Of a stretch of DNA of 64,000 bases, positions 47,829-57,556 are shown piece after piece. The stretch is taken from positions 12,958,001 through 13,022,000 of the forward strand of contig CM060734.1 in NCBI GenBank assembly GCA_030704615.1, given 5' to 3'. Each line of letters opens with the position of its first letter. The stretch's first letter is position 1. The position numbers were made by a program, and so were the translations under genes. Under the pieces are notes generated by a model that did no database searches, had not been told where the DNA came from, and saw only the letters and a program-made list of their open reading frames with translations. The stretch comes from Takakia lepidozioides. Taxonomy: Eukaryota; Streptophyta; Takakiopsida; Takakiales; Takakiaceae.

Positions 47829-48269
47829 GTAGTGGCAGAGGGATCCTCGGATTTGAGGGTCAAGACTGCCACGGCTGCGCCCTGGCAAGCTGCAGCTGCC
47901 AAGTTGACGGAGCTGCCAGCTAGGCCAGCCTTTGAGCGCGCCATGGTGACATCTGGAGTTGTCTTGTTAGACAACCAGGATGGCATTTTCTCTTTGAGTG
48001 GACCGGCAGGCAAGAAGTACCGGCCACTGCGGGTCTTGTTGGACTCGGGAGCTAAGCCACTGATGTTGGGTAGGGCTGCTATTGCAGGTTTGGGCCTCAT
48101 GGAGGCGGATATGGAGCCTTGTCCTTTCCAGATACAGACATCTCTGGGAGGATCAGAGCAGGCTCGGGGCATGACTCAGTTGGCCATTAGACTGCAGCCG
48201 GATCACCCTACAGATGGCTCAGTGATGCGAGCCAAGGCCATTGTGACAGACGCGGTCTCTTATGATGTC
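47829..48269 (+). repeat. 441-bp Y duplication, right copy
   Basis: Starts directly after the X LTR terminus GCGCGACA at 47828 and continues into the rest of Y beyond 48269. See the left copy at 33720. Confidence 0.9.
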
Positions 48270-49830
48270 CTCGTGGGTGGGGCAGTGTTATACCCCATGG
48301 GCTTCACCCTGGACTTTTGGGAGGAGTCAGCATTCTAACAGGCCCCTGATGGCAGTACAGCAGTCAGGGGATGGTCAATCGTGCACAGCTCCCTGTGACT
48401 TCATTGGGGGTTTGCGGCTACCCAACGGGGCAAGAATGCCAACCCTAGCCACCTTTACAGCTGCGTTAGTTGGCCTGAGAGTTGCTGGGAAGGCAATGCC
48501 CATGCAGAGGAATATTGTCACCCACCTCCAGCAGAGCAGGATGATATGCATGGTATGGTGGAGTGGCCTGCCTGGTTGCTCCACACTCCATTGTGGGGTA
48601 ACGCAGGATTTGCAGCAGTTGCTGATGCGACGGGTGCACAAGCCTGTGTAGAGGCTTTGTACCGTCAGGGAGAGGAGAGGTGGGTATTGCACCAGGAGCA
48701 CCTCAGTTGTCACCATTGGATACCACACACTATTATTGTGTGGCAGTATCCGGATAAAGGCATTTGCCTCTGGACTTGTTTGGCGGGATCAGCACCGTAT
48801 TGGCTGCTGGTTTACAGGCATGTGTGCGGGTAATGCGTTACCTGATGTGTTTGAGAGGATGAGACTGCACGACGGCGTCTTACTGCGTGTTGCTCAGTTG
48901 GTACAAAACAGCATTACCTGCTTTGTTGCTAGTGTCTGCAGTTCGTGGATACCAACAAGCCTGCCAGCAGACATTTCGTTGCTGGGGGCGCCGGATTTGT
49001 AGCAGGTTGGCTCCATTGATCTTGTAGTGGCAGGTTGGCCCCTGCCAAGGCATTCATTAGCCGGGCATGACAATGGATTGCGAGACTCGAGAACGGAACT
49101 GTCTTTTTGGGAGATGGTGCGGATTTTGCGCCACTTGCAGCTTCATCAAGCTGTATCGCCAGCATACATCTTGTAGAATGTGCAACTGATGGGCGATTCT
49201 CGGGCCAGGGTGATGGCCAGTGTGCATCAAGTCCGGTCGTGGTTGGGTTGACAGTGCTGCTGGATGCATCTGCAGTGGGATCACGGCTCATCGTCCACGG
49301 CTATGGTAGACTAACTTGATTCCACCCCACCCGCACTGCCAAGCGTGCATTTGATGGGTGTGCAGAGCGGCCAACACCCTCATAGTGGACACATTTTGGA
49401 CATAGGGAGGCAGTTCTCAACGTGTGAGACTGAGACCGTTCGCCTTTGGCAGTGGTCAAGAGGGTGGGTCAACCACGAGCCGCATTACCTACACTGCTCA
49501 GCTTCCCAGGATCCCATGCTTTTCGGGATGGTGGACCTGGCCTCCTATGGGATGCTCAGTTGCAACAGTTAGTGGAGCCTAATGCCGACGAGCGGCGCGG
49601 CTATGGTTTTCACTGGGACCACGCGGCGGTGCTTCTCTCTTTCTGAGGCATCACGTCGTCAGGTGTTGGGGCAAGCAATGGATCTCAATTGCTTGACCTG
49701 GATTATCAGCTTGGCTATGGCTGAGCAACGTAGAGTGCGGAGTGCACTTCCCTTGACGGTCTCTCTGCCTACCGAGACGGTACAACACAGGCGCGAGTGG
49801 GGGGCGAGCGGTGAGGACCACGGGGTGTAG
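48270..49830 (+). pseudogene. C5-cytosine DNA methyltransferase-like domain of retrotransposon Y
   Basis: Such enzymes move a methyl group from S-adenosylmethionine to cytosine C5. After the protease end and linker, motifs appear in family order across several frames: motif I 'DLFGGISTVLAAGL' (48773-48814, SAM loop); 'IDLVVAGW' then motif IV near 49036-49050, whose in-frame reading is PLP but whose shifted frame gives P-C-Q (Cys at 49043-49045); 'GLRDSRTELSFWEMVRIL' (motif V-like); 'AYIL-stop-NV' at 49165-49182, matching the ENV motif VI with TAG for Glu; 'AHRPRLWW'-like motif VIII (49286-49306, shifted); 'VVKRVGQPRAALPTLLSFPG' (49449-49510), and 'VLGQAMDLNCLTWI' (motif X-like, 49662-49705). 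It is decayed and inactive in this copy. Domain identity rests on motif order, not a search. Confidence 0.75.
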
Positions 49831-50349
49831 ACATCCATGGCACACGTTGGAGGTGCTCGAGGTTCAGAGGGAGTTGGCAGCCAAGCCAGCTGTGATGGAT
49901 GAGGTTGGGAATTCTTTTCGGATGAGGAGGTTCTCAATGATGAGAATGATGGGGCAGGATGAGGCCTTTCATTGACTGAGCCGGAAGGGAGTACTGCTCA
50001 AGAGGTTCAAGCATAGCAACCACGGGACGCGTCCTCTACCTCTAAGCCCACTGGACTTAAGGTTGCAGTTACGGAGGATAATTGGGAGCCTGACATTGGA
50101 CCCATTGTCCCGGAGGAGAGAGACGACGTATACGGCGGTTCCTGAGGGCTTACAAGAAATTGCTTTGCCTTCAGTTTGAAGGACTTGGGAGCACTGAAGG
50201 GTCAAGAGATCCGTATTAAGTTGTCACTGACACGCCAATCTTTCGGAGACCCTATAGATACAGTGACATGGAGAGGTCTTTGATTCAGATGAGGACTCAA
50301 GATCTCTGGAGGCAGGTTTGGTGGAGCTCTCTGTGGAGAGTATGCTTCA
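49831..50349 (+). other. Y linker between methyltransferase-like and RT domains
   Basis: No motif. Short decayed frames, probably the spacer of the Y polyprotein. Confidence 0.5.
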
Positions 50350-51570
50350 GCCACAGTGATGCCAGCCAGAAGGATGTCTATGGCAATTGGACGGAGAGAC
50401 GTAGTTGCGGTGATTACCGGCCCTGTAAATCGTCAGACCAAGTCCGATAGGTATGCCATGTGGTGCCGACACCAGAGGAGATCTTTTATGCCATTGGGCA
50501 TTCCAAGGTCTTTAGCACGTTGGATTTACGATCCGGATATCACCAGTCGCCGATCGAGGAGTCGGATAGCAAAAGACGGCATTCTGGGGGATCAATGAGC
50601 ACGGGAAAGATTGCCTATACCAGTGGCGGTTCTTACCATTTGGGCTTAAAAACGCTCCCGCTGATTTTCAAAGAGTCATGGACAGGATTCTAGCAGGGGT
50701 GTGGAGTTTGCTCGGTGCTACATAGATGACAATCATCATCTTTAGTGCTACGGTGGAGGAGCATGAGAGACACCTTCAGGGGGTATTTGAGCGCTTGAGG
50801 GCGCACGGATTGAATTACATCGGGAAAGTGCAAGTTTTCCACAACCAGATTGAGTATCTGGGTCACATGATATATCCTAGAGGATTGGGGTACAGCAGAC
50901 TGATAGAGTCCATTGCACAGGTTTCCACGCCCCACGGATGTGAGCCGAGTTTCGAGCTTTCATGGGGTTTAGCAAACTATTACAGACGGTTTGGTTAGGG
51001 ATTTAGTGCCATTGCAAAGGTCTAACTCCTAACAAGCTGACCAAGGGGACCAGGAGTGGCAGGGGATAATGAGCAAGAACAAGCTTTTCAAGAGCTCAAG
51101 GCGAGGTTGACCTCGACGCCCATCTTGAGACGACCTATCAGGGGGCGTCCTTTTCAGCTGCATACAGATTGGAGCATGTTGGTGGGGCTTGGAGCGATGC
51201 TCACACATGGGATGATAGGGAAAGAGTTTCGTAGTGGCTATGCTAGCCGCTCAAACAATGTTGCAGAGTCTAAGTATAGCTCATATGAGGGAGAAATGCT
51301 TAGCTGCATTGTGGGCCGTGGCACACTTCAGGTGCTATCTATACGGCAATCTCTTCAACCCTTGTCACGGATCACCAACCACTCAGTGGTTGATAGAGTC
51401 ACAATCTTACGGGGAAGCTTGCACGGTGGGCACTCATCCTTCAAGAGTATGACTTTCAGGTGGTTGCATCGACCGGGTTTGGTCAATCGCAATGCAGATG
51501 GGTTGAGTCGCAATCCATGCACGAGCCAGCAGGATGACACTGGAGCTCTGTGGCATGGTGAGACGGACTA
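50350..51570 (+). pseudogene. Y reverse transcriptase and RNase H
   Basis: RT blocks across frames: 'CGDYRPC', 'EIFYAIGHSKVFSTLDLRSG', 'FGLKN.P' (50640-50665), the catalytic Y-I-D-D box (about 50718-50729), 'VFERLRAHGLNY' and 'IEYLGHMIYPRGL'. RNase H: 'QEQAFQELKARLTSTPILRR', 'FQLHTDWSMLVGLGAML' and, at its end, 'NRNADGLSRNP' (51487-51519). At least four frameshifts. Ty3/gypsy order (RT, RNase H, integrase) is kept. Confidence 0.85.
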
Positions 51571-51839
51571 GGAGATGGTGCCCGGATGGCATGCATCTGC
51601 ATTTCTTTTCTGTGTATCTTGGCAGCGGAAGGCCAGGTTGGACCTGCAACAGGGATGACTGTAGATCAGTGTCTGAGGACCCTGAGCCAGCATGAGCAAG
51701 GTGGCGCCAAAGAATATACATAAGGATTCAGTTGTGTTTGGACTACCTCCGCACTAGAGACACTGCAGCCACTGTGACTGCCAAGGAGAGGGATCGGATC
51801 CTACACACAAGCCAAGAGGTTCAAGTGGGAGGGACACAC

Positions 51840-52700
51840 CTGCTCCGAGTGTGGTAGGATGGTCGAGTGAGGATTGTGCCTCACCCACACAGCTGGCACG
51901 GTTAGTGTGCATGCCCATGAGGAGTTGGGGCATTTGGGGTGCGACGCACTCATAGTCTACTGCAGGGGGCAGTATTGGTGGCGTGGTATGCACACAGAGG
52001 TGCCCAATTTTGTGGCTAGGTGCATGGTGTGTGACAGGGTGCGTGCTTCATCAACGCCCTACTCCACAATTGCACCCTCTTCTTTTCGATCATGGGATTT
52101 GGGCTACAGGTGGAGTCTTGACTTCGCAGGGCCGTTGCCACTGACCATGCGCCACAAACAGTACGTGTTGGTGATGGTGGAGCACTTCTCCAAGTGGATT
52201 GATTGGTTCCATTGCCTGATAAGGCTAGTGAGGGAGCTGCGTATGCATTCTTGGATTGTGTGCTTAGCGCGATTCGGTGCTCCAGCTGAGGTACTCACGG
52301 ACCAAGGGAGAGAGTTCTTGGGGAGTTTCAGGCTTTGTGTGACAGGCCTTGATATACCACCGCACCACTTCTCGGATCATCCTGAGGCCGATGGCTTGGC
52401 AGAGAGAGTTGGTTTTCAGACAGTAAGAGGGGTTTGCGCAAGTATGGCTTGCAGAGGGACACCTAGAGATTTGGACCTTCAGTTACCCTGGTTAGCCATG
52501 GGCTACAGGTTCAGCAAGCAAGCATCACTTGCCTCCTTTCTCACCAAATTTCTTCTCTTTGGCCGAGAGCCGCATTTGCCTACATCCATTCGTAGAGAAG
52601 CTACTACAGTTCTTAACCTTGACGATCCGGACGTGTGGGGCACGTGCATGTGAGCAGCGTGCAGAGTTGTTCAAGAGAGTCATGCCCATGGCTTTCGGGA
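51840..52700 (+). pseudogene. Y integrase
   Basis: HHCC zinc-finger region: 'VHAHEELGH' (51910-51936) and 'CMVCDR' (52023-52040). Catalytic core: D in 'WSLDFAGP' (about 52110-52133), D in 'VLTDQGREFLG' (52291-52323), and E in 'EADGLAERV' (about 52386-52412). Then 'LPWLAMGYRFSKQAS' and 'FLLFGREPHLP'. The frame is largely open from 51874 to 52653. It inserts the cDNA into the host genome. Confidence 0.9.
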
Positions 52701-52856
52701 ACCTTGCCATTGCACAACACCGTGATACGTTGAGGTATGCTACCATACGTGGTGGGGGCTATCGTCCTGGGGTTCGGAGATTCAACCCTGGTGACTATGT
52801 CTATCTGCAGCAAACTGCTCCTACGACCTTGGATGTGATTTGCAGGACGTGTTATT

Positions 52857-53160
52857 TTGAGGGTTCGAGAGGTCTTGCCCTCAGGCGTCTTGGTCTTGGA
52901 GGGTCGGGATGGCATAACTTGGGAGGACCATGTGCGTAATTGTGCGCCATGTCACCTTCCAAATGTCGATGGCAGGATAGACCCAAACTTGGCAGTGGTA
53001 TCTGTAGGTTTGAGGTGCATGTTGTGTGGGTCTGCTAGAGGGGCAGCCCCCATACTGGTGTGTGATCGATGCTCTAGAGGTTGCATATGGGATGCTTGAC
53101 TCCACCTCTTGAGATGGTTCCGGATGGGGATTGGTTATGTCCACATTGCATTGGATAGTG
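52857..53160 (+). pseudogene. PHD finger at the C-terminus of the Y polyprotein
   Basis: PHD fingers are C4HC3 zinc modules that usually read histone H3 tails. 53016-53080 encodes 'CMLCGSARGAAPILVCDRCS' with the first four cysteines. After a one-base loss near 53081-53083 the next frame gives H-M-G-C, then 'LTPPLEMVPDGDWLCPHC' to 53149. Spacing and the 'PPL..VP.GDWLCP.C' ending are typical of PHD. It lies where chromoviruses have a chromodomain. Before it is 'GITWEDHVRNCAPCHLPN', the integrase C-terminal region. Confidence 0.85.
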
Positions 53161-53415
53161 GGAGTGGATACAACCATGGAAGGCTAACAAAAACGCAAGG
53201 CCCAGCTACTAGGAGACCTTGAACACACGAGGTCCTGGCTCAAGTTCACAGATTGCAAGACGGCGACTAACGATGGGGCTACTCTTGTACCCGGCCTCTT
53301 GGTCTATAGGGTTTGAGTGCAATAGGGACAGTGATAGAGGACTTAGTACGGCTGTGGCTATTACATCTTGTAGCTATCTGGAGGTAGAGGGACCTATCCA
53401 CCAGCTAGGGGGGCG
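53161..53415 (+). other. Y 3' end before the LTR
   Basis: Untranslated or decayed DNA ending in the purine-rich AGGGGGGCG at 53407-53415, a possible polypurine tract. An open frame at 53219-53482 has no known motif. Confidence 0.45.
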
Positions 53416-53502
53416 ATTGTGGCAGACTACTTTATTGTGCATATATGTGTGGTGTGGTTTGGACAGCGATGTAGTTGTGTAGCGATATGTATGCGCACGA
53501 CA
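53416..53502 (+). repeat. 87-bp direct repeat A, left copy
   Basis: ATTGTGGCAGACTAC to GCACGACA, apparently identical to 53861-53947. It lies between the putative polypurine tract and the 3' LTR start. Confidence 0.9.
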
Positions 53503-53504
53503 GC

Positions 53505-53947
53505 TGTCAAGTTAAATAAGCACAGTGTGAAAACAACTAGAATAAAGCTAGTTATTTATATTTAACACTTGGATTTAGGTCAAGTGTTAAATCAGGTGTC
53601 AAGTTTAGTTTGACACCTGAACCGTCTTATCTTCACGAGAGCGGCAGTCGCGCAGCTCATCTCTCTCGAGTTGAGCCTGCGCGACCGAGCTCCTTCATGC
53701 GTTTAGATCTGAGTGTGCTTATGATGGGAGTGTAGGTTGTTGTGGGGTGGAGTCCCCATAGCGTGGGGTGCCCTTGGCTCGACTTCTATTTTAAAGAGTG
53801 ATAGCGATGGATTTCATATTTCTTGTGTTGAGAGTGTGTGTCTTTTTTAGCTTGTTTATCATTGTGGCAGACTACTTTATTGTGCATATATGTGTGGTGT
53901 GGTTTGGACAGCGATGTAGTTGTGTAGCGATATGTATGCGCACGACA
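53505..53947 (+). repeat. 3' LTR of Y, with repeat A' as its right end
   Basis: TGTCAAGTTAAATAAGC at 53505 matches the 5' LTR at 27485 for about 356 bp (to 53861). The remaining 87 bp (53861-53947) are a second copy of repeat A, ending GCACGACA right at the AAGGG target duplication. The 5' LTR has different sequence after the shared part. Confidence 0.75.
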
Positions 53948-54602
53948 AGGGATTGATCTTCCACACCTGGTGGGGGTACAAAGAGCTAGAAGAAGCACCC
54001 CCATTATCCTAGCCTGGAGGCCCTCCCACCTCGCTGGACTACTCAGCTTGCTGCTGGGCCTGGGTTCAGCTCTATGCAAATGTTCTCAAGAGAAACGACT
54101 CCAGCTTCTTTACATTCTCAACTCCTTGTGGGCTTCAAGGGACATCATCTGCCGGAGGACAGAGGATTCATGCGTCTTCAAGCCTCTCTTCTCCCATTGT
54201 TGCTGACTTTCCTTCCTCCTGGCCCTCCCTTCTCGACAGGGACGAAGACATTAATTGGAAGCACTGCAAGAATAGGAATTCTTAAATGAAGGCTCGCCTT
54301 AATTTTGAGCCCCTACGTAGGAAGAAATAGTGCTTGGCTGGGTTTTTCAGTGCTTGGTCTATTAGGTGTAGATGCTCTTGGTAGCCTCTGTATGTTTAGG
54401 CCTTGGACATTTTGGACTCCGGTTCTTTGCTAGGCTGTTTAATCAGAGAACCAGCTGTGTTTCTGGCTGCCCATTGTGGCTGCTCTGGGAGGCTCCCCAC
54501 GATTGTATTTATGGCCCTGTCGAGGTATTTTTTCCTCGCTTCTTTAACTTGAGTAATAGGGCCTCCATTCACCTTTTGTTTTAGAAATAAAAATAAAAAT
54601 AG
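53948..54602 (+). pseudogene. LINE 3' part and tail
   Basis: Continuation of the LINE at 26220-27484. Joining across Y keeps a frame open ('LIFHTWWGYKEL'). The C-terminal region is decayed; one frame near 54460 gives 'CPLWLLWEAPHDCIYGP', like LINE C-termini. It ends in an (AAATA)n-type tail at 54583-54602, as expected for a LINE 3' end. Confidence 0.6.
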
Positions 54603-56180
54603 ACACAATACCCGCCGCGGAACACTTGGTTATCATGACTATTGTTAACCCCTAAACGACGATGCGATCCCAAATCGAGTCGCGTAAGTCTTCTGTCACG
54701 ATCCAACGTTTATGGATGACAGTGGATGGAAGTGATTCCTAAAGATAAAGAACGGGTTAGGGAGAAGCACATGTGGGAATTTACAACGCCCTAAAATAAT
54801 AAAAGCTCTGCTCCCTAGAATTTTTCAAAGTGCCAAGGGTATGGAAATCCAGAGCTGACCTGCCCACGTGAGCAATCTTTGAAAATAACCTCTAGGGCTC
54901 AAACTTTATCAAAATGCCAATTTTTTTGAACAAGGTGCTATGTATGTTAGTGTGCACTTACTTACTAGAGGAATTAGAAAACTAATATAACCTCAATGGT
55001 GTATTTCGGAAAGAAGCCAAACCATGAAAATTTTACATACAAAGCAGCCTATCTCAGATTTTGGAATCTCGGTATGCTTTTTAGGGGAGAGAGTCGCTTA
55101 GGTGCGATTATGGAGGGCATATGCCTCAGGAAATTCAACTCGATTTTATTTTTTTACTTTTATTTTTTTTCGACACTTGAATTTAGTGGTCAAACCATTT
55201 TTCCATGCAATCTTAGAATATATTTACAAATTGGGGCAGATTATTTGTTATAATCTCCCAAATGCAATGGTCAAATTGCCTACACTTTTAATAGGACATT
55301 GATGTAGTAGATATGCACATAAGTATAAGGTTCATCCCCATGGATTATTGGGGGTAAGAAGTTACACTCTTATCCACGAGGTATGTTTTAGTGGGCCCAC
55401 CACAATCAGTCTCGTCCTTTAAGGGTTAACACTTAACACGTGGGTAGGTGCGGTGGAAATCATATATCATTTTTTTTGTTTTTAATTATAAATTTGAAGC
55501 ACTGATTTCTGGCGCTATGGGTTTATTCCACTTCCTCTACCAGACTTAGTTCTATCAGGGGGATGTAGTCGATAGATGGGCCTGGCAGAGAAGACGGAAT
55601 CTCACGAAAAGGACGCAACAGACTAAGACATCCACAAAACCTTTATAAGCACACTCAAGCACACCGTTACACCAAGAGCGCACACACGTAAGATGAAATG
55701 CACCACCTTTACTGCCACGGCAGTGTAGCTTAAATAGTATTAGGTCATAATCTAATCCTTGTGCCGCTATGGCACTTACATACGGGCCAGCCAAATGTCC
55801 TTCTAGCATAGCCATAGAAAGAAGCCAGATCACCCAGTCCCATCCTAAATCTAATCCTAAACTAGCTGTTAGAATAAGACATCATATAATAAAGCCGAGT
55901 TGTTGCCAGCTCATCCTTATGCACAAAACGTAAGTTCATCCAGACTACATCCTGGTTCCGTCCATCCCTAAATCATCTGGAGTGCATCCTCCCTCCATCC
56001 ATCCAAGTCGAGAAAACAGGTGAGGATGAATCCCAGCTCCACATATGTGAAGCATGCTGGGGCCTCTAGAAATTGTGAGCTCCTCCGAGCGAAGGGCTCA
56101 GGAAGAACAAAATTGAATCTAGCCTAAACAAACTACACACCCAGTACACGAGGGATGAAAAAACCTAGGGGAAGAAAACC
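54603..56180. other. Intergenic region, no gene seen
   Basis: AT-rich DNA with no recognisable frame or motif. Small runs of TCCATCCATCC near 55990 and homopolymer T runs near 55150 and 55475. Confidence 0.5.
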
Positions 56181-57040
56181 TTGCCCTGCAACAAGGTGAA
56201 GTGCGAGGCGATGAATCAAAGTCTGCAGAATGACTACAAAGACATGTTTCCTTTTGGGTTCAACCACATAATCTCAATTGACATCTCAAGGATGGAACTT
56301 GCTCCAAGAAGCATGGTGTATCATCCGCTGAATATTAATCACAAAGATGAAGTAAAAGCCCGTCTGTACCAGTTGCGGGTTCTAGATATGAAACATCCCG
56401 TCTATCTGGCGCCGAGGAACGAACAGGTGCCAACCCAGGTGTCTGCGATGAAACCAAGGCATCAGAAGGATATTAACAATTCAAAATTCTTCGTCATTAG
56501 AGGCTAGCACACAATTATGGCTGCAAAGGTATAGTACATCAACGTTTACCTCGCGCGATCGCGCGTGCTTCTATATTCTTCTTTGCTTCTATGAAAATCA
56601 TCTTTCGGATATTTCTTTGCGTTTCCTCATTATCATTCTCGCGATCGCGCGTGCTTCTACTAGATGATTATATCAGATGCATTGACGACTTGTTTCTAAG
56701 AGATGCATAGCATGATAAGCAAGCACGCGCGATCGCGCGTGCTCCTTTCTAGTTCAATTCCATGCCGATGTAACATTTTCCAAATCAGAAACTTGTGGAG
56801 GAGATTACTGACCGGAAGCAGAGGGACTACTACGCCGAATGGCCATCAATTATCCTCTGGTCAGATAGCAATAATCGATTGCTGAAGATTTCTAAGCTCC
56901 TGAATGACCCAAATAAAGCCCAAAAATTCGACACAACATTCCCGGAGAAAGTTGCTCATGCCAGGATGTACTATGAGTTGAGGGAGAAGCCCATGAAATT
57001 CAACGATAACGTTTCCAAATCTGAAACCGTTCAGTGGAAG
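56181..57040 (+). pseudogene. Two-exon pseudogene with ParB/sulfiredoxin-like pattern
   Basis: Exon 1 ends at 56528 (AAG|GTATAG) and exon 2 is 56789-57040 (CAG acceptor, AAG|GTAATT donor), phases agreeing. The protein reads 'FGFNHIISIDISRMELAPRS', 'HPVYLAPRNEQ', 'SKFFVIRG', a TAG at 56505-56507, then 'HTIMAAK' and 'KLVEEITDRKQRDYYAEW', 'PSIILWSD' and 'LLKISKLLND'. A short strand, a 'move away and return' helix, then V-I-x-G-(Q)-H-T..A resembles the ParB N-domain/sulfiredoxin fold ('G.R..A' nucleotide-binding turn). That is a pattern match by eye. The exon 1 start is uncertain, and the gene continues past exon 2 into lost sequence. Confidence 0.5.
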
Positions 57041-57075
57041 GTAATTATTCATACTTCCTTTATTGTTTAATGCCC

Positions 57076-57556
57076 TTGCAGTAAACTATGAGTGTGTCGC
57101 ACCCCAAAATGCCCCAACTCCTCATGGGCATGCCGCACTAACCATGCACACTGTGTTGGGTGAGGCACAATCCTCACACGACCATCCTCCCATACTCGGG
57201 GCAGCTGTGTCCCCTCCCACTTGAACCTCTTGGCTCATTGCAAGATCCGATCCCTCTCCTTGGCAGTCACAGTGGTTGTCGTGTCTCCACTGCGGAGATA
57301 GTCCAACAGAGCTGAATCCTTATGTATATCTCTGGCGCCATCTGGCTCGTCACTGGCCTTAGGATCCTCAGACACTCCGTCTACAGTCATCCCTGTTGTA
57401 GGTCCAATCTGGCCTGTCGCTGCCAAGATACACAAAAATGCATATGCGTATCATCCCGGCACCATCTCCTCGTCCGTCTCACCACGCCACCAAACTCCAG
57501 TGTCATCATGCTGGCTCGTGCTGGCTGCAACTCAATCCATCCGCATCCCGATTCAA
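57076..57556 (-). pseudogene. Fragment of a Y-family element (RNase H end and integrase HHCC region)
   Basis: Minus strand, matching Y at about 51490-51965: 'DADGLS', 'ARASMMTLEFGG', then 'RRWCRDDTHMHFCVSWQRQA' and 'LDLQQG', ending near 'HAHEELGHFGV'. It is joined directly to the truncated X2 third ORF at 57556. Confidence 0.8.

Larger units (their letters stand above)
27485..53947 (+). mobile_element. Ty3/gypsy retrotransposon Y, with methyltransferase and PHD domains, split by family X
   Basis: Starts TGTCAATTTAAATAAGC at 27485 and ends GCACGACA at 53947. AAGGG stands on both sides (27480-27484 and 53947-53951, one base shared with the end), giving a 4-5 bp target duplication in the LINE. 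Order of parts: 5' LTR, long leader with odd inserts, an ORF (30423), Gag and protease (31692-34160), [X block], protease C-terminal side, methyltransferase-like domain, RT, RNase H, integrase, PHD finger, 3' LTR. Without the X block the element is about 12 kb. Nearly all reading frames after protease carry frameshifts, so Y is old. The X block is younger. Confidence 0.8.
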
